This document shows positions 54,064 to 64,000 of a DNA stretch of 64,000 bases, one piece after another (within the stretch, counting starts at the first letter, position 1; every line of letters starts with the position of its first letter). The translations under genes were made by a program, and so were the position numbers. The stretch spans positions 3,177,198 to 3,241,197 of the forward strand of contig NW_006921534.1 in NCBI RefSeq assembly GCF_000340215.1. Direction: 5' to 3'. The stretch comes from Pseudocercospora fijiensis CIRAD86 (Eukaryota; Ascomycota; Dothideomycetes; Mycosphaerellales; Mycosphaerellaceae). The notes beneath the pieces were generated by a model. It was not told where the DNA came from. It ran no database searches and saw only the letters and a list, made by a program, of their open reading frames with translations.

Positions 54064-55714
54064 ACGCATGGAGAAGTGTTATGCATTGCGGGTGGTGCAA
54101 CATAAAGATTTTTTTTTCTGCTGCGGTTGTGATTATGTGTCCTTGAGCCGGGAAAGCTGCACGATTATACATATTGACACGGATCTCATGATCCCCTCTG
54201 AAGCATTTCCCTATGCTCGTTGCAACGTATCGTGTGAGGTAGATACCCGGTTGGCGAGAACCCCGATGTCCCTTGCCTTCTCGTTCACCGCTTCCACAGG
54301 CGGTGTCACTTGACGTTGGCGATACAACTTGCATAATCATCAAGCCTCTCCCGTGCCGTCTATTCTCCTCATCGAATCAAGAATTTCATGAATATACCTA
54401 TCCAGTTCTTGGCAATACATTAATCCGAGCGCTACATTTTGAAGAAAAGAGTATGATCCCGAGTCATTTCGTGGCGGACCGACGACGGGTCAGGAAGAAA
54501 GCGGCGAAGCGTCTCTCCTGACCACGTCAACCCTGCTTTCACACACTGCGTACGTGTCTTGTCTTGCAATCAGAATAAATGGTGGCAGCACGTATGCAGC
54601 AGGCTGGCTTCCATCAGGCCTCAACCATGGTAATCTCGAACCGTTGCAAAATCTTGCGGACAAGCTCGGATTGTACGGTTCTCATCGTCTTTTTCTTTTC
54701 CCCTGCGTGGCGTTTTCCAGCGACAATAATGCAGGAGACGTGACGGTATCACTCACACTTCACTCGCCGAACATTCGATTTTTTTTTGTAGTAAGTCGGT
54801 CGCTACGAGTTTCGTGATCCTGGCGGGTCGAAGTAGATCCTCGTGCTTGAATCGTGCTCGAATTCTGCGCTTCTTGCAATGGAATATATATAAGAGTCAG
54901 GGGCCCGATGTTTTTTTTTCAGTCTGGGCTACGTTAGGAATGTAGTTACATTGCACATGAACCCCCCCCCCCCCCCCCCTTTTTTTTTTCTCGTCAAAGA
55001 TTTTTGTGTTACTGTATATCATGGCTAGCGACAAAGATCGTGCTGGTCCAGTCGAGTGGCGGCTCGAACCCATTTTCTCGGAGGAGGAAGAGTTCGTTCT
55101 CGAAGTGCAGTTTGAGCGGAGGTGCAGTCACTGACCATCATAAGGTTGTTGAGAGGTGTCGGCTGCGTTTTCGAGACGCCTGAGAAGGATAATGAGGCAA
55201 AGAAGTGCTCCCAACCCATGGGAGAGTCTCGAACAAGTCTGTCCGAACTCAGCAAGGACTCGTCAATCAACTTGAAAGCTGTGCAGCGGCCTCAGGGACT
55301 GGAGAGCGCTCCAGCGAACAAGGCTGACAAGGTACTCAATTTCAACTGTGGTTGAAGCGGTCTTTCGTGGCACTGACTGGTTGTCAGTAGGTAGATGTTG
55401 CCGTTGGGGGGTCGGAAGCACGACCATCTCGCCTGCTGATGGTTGATTGTGTGTCGCAGACTCTACCGACCTCCAATGAGCCAGTCTTTGATATGCGAAA
55501 ATCCATCTTTGCGGTCGTAGTATTCAGAGCTCACGGAAACGTCATAAACTCCGTGCTCTGTGACCGTAGCACGTCGAGGGGCATCGACTTTTGAGAATGA
55601 ATTTAACTTTTTGAGTCATCAATAAGAAGTGACTGCTACCTGTTTGTAATGATTTAAGGCGACAGTCACAACCGTATTCTTGCGACACGCCATTCGCCCA
55701 GCCGTGCTCGGTAG
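54064..55714. other. Intergenic, kgd1 and EST1-like gene 3' regions
   Basis: 1.65 kb between convergent genes. Homopolymers at 54098 (T), 54779 (T), 54911 (T) and a C run joined to a T run at 54962-54989. No convincing gene; the open frames at 54554-54817 and 55122-55355 lack motifs. Confidence 0.45.
54962..54989. repeat. Poly-C/poly-T homopolymer block
   Basis: About 18 C followed by about 10 T. Run lengths of this kind are error-prone in sequencing. Confidence 0.9.
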
Positions 55715-58061
55715 CTATTGCATAGACCATTCTGGTGCGTTTTCATCAACAACGTGGAACGCGTTGAAGTCTCGCCTAGCTTTTCTTGGTCGGATGGGTG
55801 TGGTGTCAGGAGGAGGCTTTGCGACTGCATTGGCGTAGGTGTAGCGATTTGTTCTGGGTTTTTTGACCTTGTGGAACCCATCTTCACTGCTACCACTCGA
55901 TGTGGACGACCGCGTGCCGGAGGTTCCTGAACGTGGAGAAAGCGCCACAGCCTCAGATATTTGCTCCATGTCCACGTCGACAGGCGCCACCGCTGCAGGG
56001 TGTGCAGATTCAGAAGTCGCTGCGTTACGTTCCATGGAGGTGGAGAAGAGCTTCTTCTGAACATCGTAGTGCAGGTGCTCAGTGTGGAAGGCGAGATAGA
56101 GTCCAAGCCACAAGACCCTCTCAGCTCGTGATTCTGCCATGGAATTTGTTTCAATCGCTCGGCCATCGTCTTCGCATTGGCCATCGAACCAGCCGGGGCA
56201 GAAGTAGAATTGACCCCAGATCAGGCCACGTATAGTATAGTCCTCCGAAAGAGGTTGCGCCTTTTCTTTGCGTTCCGCGCCGAGGAAGTTACCTTGTCGA
56301 GCACGTTCTAGTACGTATGTGCTAACTGGATCAATTGAAGCCAGCGTATTCAAAAACTCCGCAACCACGCCCCAAGGTAGCCGCCCGACATCCACGGGAA
56401 GGTCAAACGTATGATGGTTGCCGCTATTAAGTCGGGTTCGCAAAGCATGAAGGGAATGGATCCAAACGAGTGTGATGTGTACAAAACCGAGACTATCTCT
56501 CACCATGTCTGGGCTGTTGTACTGTCGTATAACAAAGTCAAAACAATCGATGAAGAAGCCTGTAGTTGATGTGGCTAGCGGTCCTGAGCCCATATCCGGA
56601 AGCAGCTTTGACAGGATATCGTCGGTGTGCATGGTGGACGTGACGGATGGTCTCGAGCTCTGCATCGCCTGGTTGATAGCAGCAGTGTACAACTGCCAAA
56701 GCATATTGGTTGGTTTACCTAGATCGAAGAGTGCCGCGACATTCGCGACGGCCAGATACGCTCCAAAGTCGCGAAGCTTGTTAGGCTGCTGACCGAGTAA
56801 ATGCAAAGCGTCCTGGCCTACATCCTCGACCAAGGTCTTTGCACGAGCCGTGTAGACCAAGGCATGGAATGTGACGATGCGAGCTTCAGCTGACTGTCTA
56901 CTACTCTGAATGGTCTGATCATCCTGTACGATGGGCCCGCACAGAGTTGAGAGGGAATCTCGAGCATTTGGAAAGGGTATGACGCAGGTCAACGACTTCG
57001 CATATAAGCAGAACTTGCGAAGACTGGGCCGCTCCAAGATTCCTAGATGATGATAGAGGCGTCCAATGGCAGGGTGACGGTCAGATGCCATGGTGTACCA
57101 GCGAGCTGCAACACCACCCCAAGTGGCATGGGCCTCTTTCTCCTCTTCTATTGCCATTCGGTATCGGGCGAGGTCTCCGAGGCATTCAATCCAGGTGTCG
57201 GTGAAGCCTGGCACAGTTTCGAACAGCAAAGCCATCATCTGGTAGGCGAGATAAATGAAAGCCAACATGTAGTCTTGAGAGTCAGGCCGGCGGTGTCGCA
57301 AGACTTCCAGAAATGCGTGTATACCGTGCTTCCACATCCGGGCCGGCATACTATACTTTGTGGCGAGGCCCCGGAGAGCGGCAGTCGCTGAGGGATGCTG
57401 CGTCGCCTAGAACGAACGTGGGTCAGTCCAGCGTGCAGCAAATGTCGGAGGGTGTCACGTGACATACCATGAGGAAGTCATGGTGCTCGTACAGTAATGT
57501 TCTGTGCAAGGCAATCAGTGCTTGCCACTGCTCTGGGCCGAGCGGAGACGTTGGATCAGCGACGTGAGCAGCATTGATGTTGATACATTTCGCTTCGACC
57601 ATGACCAAACCAGCATAGATTCCTTTGACCTCTGCCGCAAGCTGTTCTTGTGAGATGGGAGACGAATCAGGCTGCAAGATGAGAGCCTGGGATTTGCTCC
57701 GCGGGTTCATATCCGACCGAAGACAAGAATGGCGGGCGTCTGATGTTGGGACATGTCTCCGGATGGATGGATCGGCCGGCTGTATGTGCTGGAGCGTGCT
57801 TGCCAGTGGCCGGGATGGACATGTTGATCCGTATCCGCTGTCACGAGGGACGGGAGCTCGCTCAGCATACTTCGTGGAGATGCGATTTCGGACGTGCGGA
57901 CTCGATGGTGGCGACGTCTTTGGAGCAAGTACGGAAGCAGCTGTCGTTGTGTGTGGCCCGGAGCTTTCCGATGAAGAAGTCTTTTCGCCGGGGCTGCTGC
58001 CGGCTGTCGGTATCAGAGGAAGTGTGGCAAGAGGCGAGGCATGGCGTGGAGTGATGCTCAT
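55715..58061 (-). CDS. EST1/SMG7-type DNA/RNA-binding domain protein
   Basis: Two exons, 57468-58061 and 55715-57406 (61-bp intron, GTATGT donor), giving 761 residues. The N terminus to about 120 is Ser/Pro-rich. From about 150 the Est1 DNA/RNA-binding region follows: WQALIALHRTLLYEHHDFLMATQHP spans the splice site, then KYSMPARMWKHGIHAFLEVLR and ARWYTMASDRHPAIGRLYHHLGILERP, a typical signature of the tetratricopeptide-like EST1/SMG5-7 fold. Downstream helices extend to about 640, followed by a Ser-rich tail with a basic patch. No PIN domain is visible. Filamentous ascomycetes have several paralogues, and a telomere, nonsense-mediated decay or general regulatory role cannot be decided from sequence. 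Confidence 0.8.
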
Positions 58062-58910
58062 GTTACGAAGTCGGAACTGATCAATGGCAAGACCCTTCGT
58101 GCTGCTGAACGGAACGCATTCGGCTGCTCCTCACGTGCCTGGACACACTGGAGATCAACACTGGCCTGGCGTGCTTGCGCCCGAAGAAACCTGTATCTGT
58201 GGCCTTCAATAACGACACCATGACCGCATCTGTGATGAGACCGACCAGCAGATTCTCGAGTCGACCTCGATTTTCGGATTTTCGACGTCAGCACATCCGA
58301 TTGCCCCGCGTCTGCCGGTGCCGAAAGAAGACTTCCAGGACAGAATTAAGCAGATGGTGATTCTTTCGCTCACTGGCGATAAGTATTGCTGGAAAAGGCG
58401 GGCGCGGGCAGAACGAGAAGGCCAAGAAGGCGAAGAAGGCAAAGAAGGCAAAGAAGGAGTCAGCCAGCACGAAATGACCGTGTTCCTTTTCGACGCTACT
58501 GCATATAGAGGGTTGCCTTGCGCGTAGACAAGCGGGGAGGCCGGGGACACGAGAAACAGAATTTGGCTGACGACGGCAAGGCAGCGTGGTTCGCAACGTT
58601 GCATACTTGTCTCAGAGGCCGCCCGGCTTGACTGATGATCCACCAGTGTTTGATGAACATCGCTATCCTCGGCTCTTGTACACGTGTACGTGTGGTGGAT
58701 GGTGCGGAACAGGTTGCAAATGTCACACCAGACTATAGTTGTGATCATCCCTTCAAACCGAGAAGACATGGTATGCCTGAGGCCAGTATGTGTTGCCTGT
58801 GCCTTGCTTACCAAGGCAGCCATCTAACTTGAGAGCTGGAGTCGTGGCCTCATCACGTGCGCACCCGGCGCAAGATGAGTCAGCACATTTGACTTCGTTT
58901 CGTGAAACGC
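58062..58910. other. Intergenic, EST1-like promoter to right RIP island
   Basis: Contains the dispersed repeat copy B. TACACGTGTACG at 58678-58689 is a palindromic E-box-like site. No intact gene is supported. Confidence 0.45.
58425..58510. repeat. Dispersed repeat, copy B
   Basis: Shares the GGCAAAGAAGGCAAAGAAGG and AGCCAGCACGAAATGACC segments with 34330-34400. Neither copy carries RIP-type changes. The purine-rich GAAGGC units repeat here more often than in copy A. Confidence 0.55.
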
Positions 58911-61690
58911 GTAGATGGCATTGCGTGTAGTTAATTCGTCGTATATGTTAGGAGTTTTAGTAAAACCTAAATAGAGTTATAAGCACAGCGTTTTACTAGT
59001 AATTACTAGGCAATAAGCTACCCGCAATCCTCTAGTTTAGTAGTGTTTAGAACCGCTCGGCGTAGTAACAAATTAGGTTAAGAAGGGCGCCTCTCTCGAG
59101 CCTATTAGTAAAGCGGCTATTTAACTATTTAACTATTATAGAAGCAGCAATTTTGCAGTAGAAGAGACTATTATAAATACTAAGAGTTATTACTATATAA
59201 TTACCGCCTTCTACGACTATATTAGAAAGCCTAGCCTCGCTAATTACTATCTCTTCTGCCTCGTTATTGCTTAATACGAGGTCTTGTAATACGTGTTATA
59301 TTACCGCTACTATTACCGTTAGTTAAGTAATAGTCTGTATATGTTCTTACGCCTCTTATCTCGTAGTTAACTCGCTCGTTAGTTAGTAAGTTATTAGTAA
59401 TATCGTCGTCCGAGTCGTCCGTTATCTACTTTTATAATCGCCTAGCGGCTTGCTCGCTATTATCGTCGTTAAGATACTTTATTACTAACTTAATTATATT
59501 ATAGCTTACGCCGTACTAGGTAAGAAGCTCTTCGAAGCCCTAGAGGCTACTATCTTTAAAGCAACGGTCGTCTATAGTAATACTATTAACCTCGCAAATG
59601 CTATATATAAGGTCCTACGATAGCTTACCCTAATTCTAATTAGTACTAAGGTAACGGAGGCCTAGTAGCGTAGGTAGACCTTGCGGTAGTAGCGGCGGCG
59701 GCGGCGGCGGCGGTATATTATCTCCTATTAAATCTACCTCTTTAACGCTATCTAAATTAAGCGCTTATAAGGACTATATTTATAGTATTGTCTCGCGGCG
59801 AGTTAGTATATTAAAGAAGACGCTTTATAGTAGTAGAAGGCGCGCCTTCGGAGTAAGGTTACTTATAGCAGGTAATAAGAATATAGGCTATCGAATAGGT
59901 AATAATTAAACGCGCCGTTTAGATAGTAACGGCCGCAGTATTATATTATAGTAAACGTAATAGGTTTCCGGCGTTATTAGTAGCAATTAAGTGCGAGTTA
60001 GAGTAATAGGTTTAGTAGGCAATTTAGTTATCTACTATCGCTTAGTCTCGCCTATAAATTAGACCTCCTATAGGTTAGCGATAAACTAGTTAATATTAAG
60101 GGCGTAGCAACTGTCTAAGAAGTCTTTAACCTTCCGTACGTAGAAGGTATAGAATAAGTCCTTTATATTACTATAAATAGTAGGGTCGTCTGCTATACGC
60201 TAGTACTTTAAATTTAGTGTTTCTACGGCCTCTTTAAAGTAGCCTCGCAGGTCTCGTAACTTAGGTGCGCTTGCTAGCGCAATACTGTCTTCTTCGTAAC
60301 TCTCGATTACGAGTTATTAAGTGTCTAGTCGTTACTAGTATTCGTTAGCGGATATAACGTTAAGGCCTATAAATAGCTAGAGATATCGCCTCTACTAGAA
60401 GTTAGTAATTTCTAGTCTATTATAGAATAGGTAGTCTCGTAGAATATAGTAGTACAGAAGCCTTAATTAGAACTAAGAGAGGTAGTTACAACGAGCCGGA
60501 GTTACTCTATTATAGCTGCGTAGTATGCCCTTATATACTAGCGCCGCCTTAGCCTCTATCTCTATAGCAATATCGACCTATTTCCGTAGTAGATCTTAAG
60601 CCGCTAGTAGCTATAGAAACTCGAAGCCTACTAATCGCTTTGTCTACTAATATTGTATACGCTTGCCGATCCTATAGCTTGCTAGTTATGCCTTATAAAG
60701 CTGTCTATCGTCTACCTAAAGAACTTCTAAGATAGTACTATATAGGTTATAGAACACGAGGTTGCGCTTGTTGCGGTTATACTTAATAGCATAATAATAG
60801 CCTTCGAGAGGCGACGTTGTCCTTATCTATAGCAATAATAGACTATAAAGCCGCGCCTAGGTTGCCTATCTCCTCGAATTTATACTATTCTAATTATGCT
60901 GTATATACTTAATTTTCTTTTCCTATTCTACTAGTTTATGTTCTCTTAGCTAATCCTGTATCTACCTATTGTTTTCGGCGATTTCTACGATATTGCGGGC
61001 ATAGTAGATCGAGTAGTAAAAGCGCTTTACAATCTCTAGATATTAGGCTTCTAGGAACGCTCGAAGGAAGGTCTCTTTAGCGTAGCGCTAGCATAGGTAG
61101 AGCTAAACAGGTTTGTCTCTAAACGATAGGTTAATTGCTATCTACTCGGAAGCTAAATTATTAGTAATTGTAGCGATAGGTGTCTATTATAGTAACTAAG
61201 TCTTAATTACTCGAAGTCCGGATTCTACTAACTTAGCTTTCTACGATTCGAGCAATAAATGTCCTATAGGTAGCTAGCAACCTAATACATCGCGAACATA
61301 TATAGTAAAAAGGTTCTATCTAAGGTCCGTAGTCTTATAAGTTACGTCTAGCAAAAACAACTATATAGTATATTAGTTAGTAGTGTTTTGAATTTTTAAA
61401 GTTAGCCCTCCGAACGACGTAGCGTAAGCTCGTAAATGCTAAGAGCTTATTAGTTAGTCGCTCGCGACTGCTTCCGCAATATCGCTTTCTACGAAGGGTA
61501 ATAACTGTTACGATATAACACTATTACATATACGATAGCAGGCAGCGGTCACTATCGACCGCTACGGTCGCTATTGCTACTAATAGTAGGACTATTATAT
61601 AGATAGCTTGCCTCGCGGTACCTTAGAGAATGTATTAACTTTTGTACCGTATAACCGTTATAATACCTTCGTACTATAACCGTATGCCTA
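58911..61690 (-). mobile_element. RIP-degraded DNA transposon remnant (MULE-like transposase)
   Basis: Minus-strand translation near 61380-61000 gives a DDE-transposase-like segment: LFLLDVTYKTTDLR, NLFTIYVRDVLG and LPIGHLLLES, then a second conserved block near 61110-61030. The first Asp (LLDVTYKT) sits where Mutator-like transposases carry it. The same frame continues with only TAG/TAA breaks to about 60300. Nothing downstream to 58911 was assigned, and no terminal inverted repeats were located. The RIP footprint begins abruptly near 58910. The MULE assignment is tentative. Confidence 0.5.
59692..59713. repeat. CGG microsatellite within the RIP island
   Basis: About seven CGG units. It has no CpA or TpG and so is not a RIP substrate, which fits its survival. 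Confidence 0.85.
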
Positions 61691-61699
61691 GCAACTTAG

Positions 61700-64000
61700 T
61701 AGCTTCGCTTAACACTTAGTTGGCTTCTATACTAACTACTAGTCCTCTACTAGAATCGACCCCGGTCGTTATAGCTGCGACGAGAATCGACGCGATTAGC
61801 TACGGGTCCTGCCGACCTTCCGCTACTTACTACGATTTAACTCCTACCGGTTACGACGGTACCTATTCGATTTACTACCTTTCCGCACTCTATACTACCG
61901 ACGTACGACCGCCTTTTAGCGATCCCGTTAGTATACCTAGGAGACGGTAGTGCCTCTACTTTTAGCGGCAGTTGCCTCCTCTACCTAGGTCTAGGGGCAG
62001 TCGCTTTTCCGAGGAGGACCTGCCTCGATAAGCTACGCTCCTTCGACTTTAGTTAGTACTCTATTATTGTCCTCTATCTAGAGACTATCCTGCCTTTACC
62101 CTCTTACTAATAGTTTACCCGCTTACCGTAACTCCTTAGACTCGCTTCTAATTTCGATAGAAGCCTCGAAATTAGCTAAGCTAGCGGTTCAACCGCTGCC
62201 CTAGTACTACGATCTCGGATTGCTAGGTATAGAACCTTATATCCTACGCATTTGTTCCTATATTTAGAACTACGTCGATTATAGCGAGAACTTCGCGACC
62301 TAGCTTAGGGCAAAGCACGGCCGGATCGACTTGCTTACTTTATACGTTCTATACTATTACCCGCTCGTAGGAAATCCGCCGCCGCTATAGGCTAAGATCG
62401 ACGAGCTCTACTTAAACACCCTTAACGGTTACAACTTCCTAGGGCAGTAGGTAGTAGATAAAGGAATTCTAACTAAATCGGTTAAGGAGCTTAAAGCCGC
62501 GCTCCTAACGGTGCGCGATTTACGCTATTACCGTTACTTCTACCTAGAAATCTATCTACTACCTATAGTAGAGCAGCGTCTACCGGCCCGACTAGCTTAA
62601 GTTCTAGCACGCCCTACGGTTTCGCCTATTACTACGGTAGAAACAACTGTACCGCCGGAACAACGACCCGGTTCGCCTAAGAGCTCGCTTAAATCGGTTT
62701 TCTTACGAAGACCTCTTAAGCTACGATACCTAGCCGACGAGAATCCCTAGAAACCGAGGGACCGATCGCCTAACCCGTCTCCTAAGGAATCGTCGCTAGG
62801 GCTCTCTAATCTATCGACGTTACCGTTCTAGGATATCGGTTATAGCTAGCTGCCCCTAATAAACGACGGCCTCCCCGACCCGTAGGCTAACGAGCCGCGT
62901 AGCCGTTTCTAATATCGTACTCCTATAGATACCTCGCAGACAACCGAGGAGATCGATAGAGCGAATATTGCCGTATAGCAAAACCGTTAGCGCCGTAATT
63001 ATCTTCGCGAGTTAGCTAGGCGGAGAGGCGTCTATCTCGACGAAGTTATATTAGACTTTCTAATAGAATAAGCGATTTTACCGCTATTAGGAACGCGTAA
63101 GCTAAGTCCGCCCCGGCCGAACCCTCCGTAGCCGAATCTAGACTAATACGATTACTAGTAGAGGGCAGACGCGTATATAAACGCCCGTAGGCACAGCCGC
63201 TTGCGACGTAGCGGCTTTACGCTAGGCGACCCGCCTAGCAATCCGCCGGGTAATCCTCTAGGCAACCCTACCGGTAATCCTCTAGGTAATTAGTCGGCCT
63301 ATTCTCTACTACCGCTACCTAGTAGCTTCGATCCGGGCGACTCCTCTTATAAGCCGACGCAGAATCAGCCTTTGCCCTTTCCGCTATTAGACCTATAGGG
63401 CCTACCGCGGGAAGGCAAGAAACAATACCGGAAGCACCGTTAGTATCGGGGTAATCCGAGTAAGGATAGATCCTCGTCGGATAGCGAGGATTCGGACGAT
63501 TCTAACTAATCTTCGTCGGATAACGATAGCTCCTCTAATAACGGCTATTATAGACGCGCTCGACGTCGCGAATACCGTTAGCGTTATTAGGACTACGACG
63601 CGGAAGCGCCGGATTCTAAAGCGAGTTATTCTTATAGCTATTACGCCCGCTCTTACCGGCTACGGTTTAACCTAGTATACCTCGGCTTCTTCGATCCTCT
63701 ACTTAGCGTAGCGGATTACAGCGAAGGGGACTATATATTAGTCGGCAACAAGATAACCTACCGTTTAGTGTATACTTTCCTTAAAGCGGCTAAGGATTAT
63801 ATCTATATCGTAGGGCGAGAGACGGTCTGCCTTAACCTCTCCTTATACTTCCGAGGAGTTGCGCTTAGTTAGTATTATAGTTACCTCTCTAGTAGGAACC
63901 GGGCTAAACTGCGCGGTAGGCACGGTTTAAAGCGCTAGGAGCGTTGTCTTAGTAAGAAATAGAAGGTTCTACCGATAAAGGCGATAGATCTCCTTAATAA
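61700..64000 (+). mobile_element. RIP-degraded LTR retrotransposon gag remnant, runs off the right edge
   Basis: From 61720 a Thr/Ser/Tyr-rich frame is followed by a Pro/Arg-rich region. Near 63663-63900 lies a gag-like core: an acidic YSEGDYILVG segment, KITYRLVYTFLKAAKDY, then LSLYFRGVALS with the Trp expected next replaced by TAG. This is the order seen in capsid-like gag proteins of fungal LTR elements. Frame shifts exist between the N-terminal part and the core, so it is decayed by more than RIP. Protease and polymerase would lie beyond the window. Confidence 0.5.

Noticed and set aside
54962..54989. Poly-C/poly-T block as a regulatory element
   Set aside because: Long homopolymers in an intergenic 3' region are more likely slippage or sequencing uncertainty.

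Overview
This 64 kb window is nuclear DNA of a filamentous ascomycete (Pezizomycotina; a dothideomycete of the Mycosphaerellales type is my best guess from gene style, not proven). The reasons are short introns of about 47 to 142 bp with GTNNGT donors and YAG acceptors, compact genes on both strands, fungus-specific families (Och1, Rom2, V-ATPase c', HeLo/pseudokinase proteins, fungal transcription-factor homology region), and three repeat islands with the dinucleotide footprint of repeat-induced point mutation (RIP).

Layout. 1-3110 is a RIP-degraded island: a gypsy-type gag/protease remnant on the minus strand, a 9-bp tandem repeat, and the N-terminal part of a Tc1/mariner-like transposase. 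3337-26440 is a gene block: D-lactate dehydrogenase, a coiled-coil protein of unknown function, Och1 mannosyltransferase, Rom2-type Rho1 GEF, V-ATPase subunit c', a large HeLo-like/pseudokinase/trypsin-like protein, mitochondrial EF-G2 and retromer Vps17. 26883-33687 is a complete, RIP-killed Ty1/copia retrotransposon with paired 182-bp LTRs, a 5-bp target duplication, a tRNA-iMet half-molecule primer site, a polypurine tract, and an unexpected antisense Cys-containing reading frame between pol and the 3' LTR. 33688-35505 is a decayed interval with a transcription-factor relic. 35506-58061 is a second gene block: butanediol dehydrogenase, an F-box-like hypothetical, an alpha/beta hydrolase with an altered nucleophile, Ncs6 tRNA thiolase, a large coiled-coil protein, Ntr1/TFIP11 G-patch protein, 2-oxoglutarate dehydrogenase E1 and an EST1/SMG7-type protein. 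From about 58910 to the end is another RIP island with a MULE-like transposase remnant (minus strand) and a gag-like remnant (plus strand) that runs off the window.

How genes relate. Most are housekeeping genes with no operon-like logic. Several pairs share divergent promoters (rom2/vma11, mef2/vps17, bdh/F-box-like, ntr1/kgd1). Themes are mitochondrial metabolism and translation (Dld, EF-G2, Kgd1), Golgi/endosome/vacuole function (Och1, Vps17, Vma11), cell-wall signalling (Rom2) and RNA work (Ncs6, Ntr1, EST1-like). The least ordinary items are the HeLo-pseudokinase-protease fusion, the antisense reading frame inside the copia element, and the Asp-for-Ser hydrolase. Exon boundaries were placed by eye from splice signals and protein continuity; domain names come from recognised motifs, without database searches.
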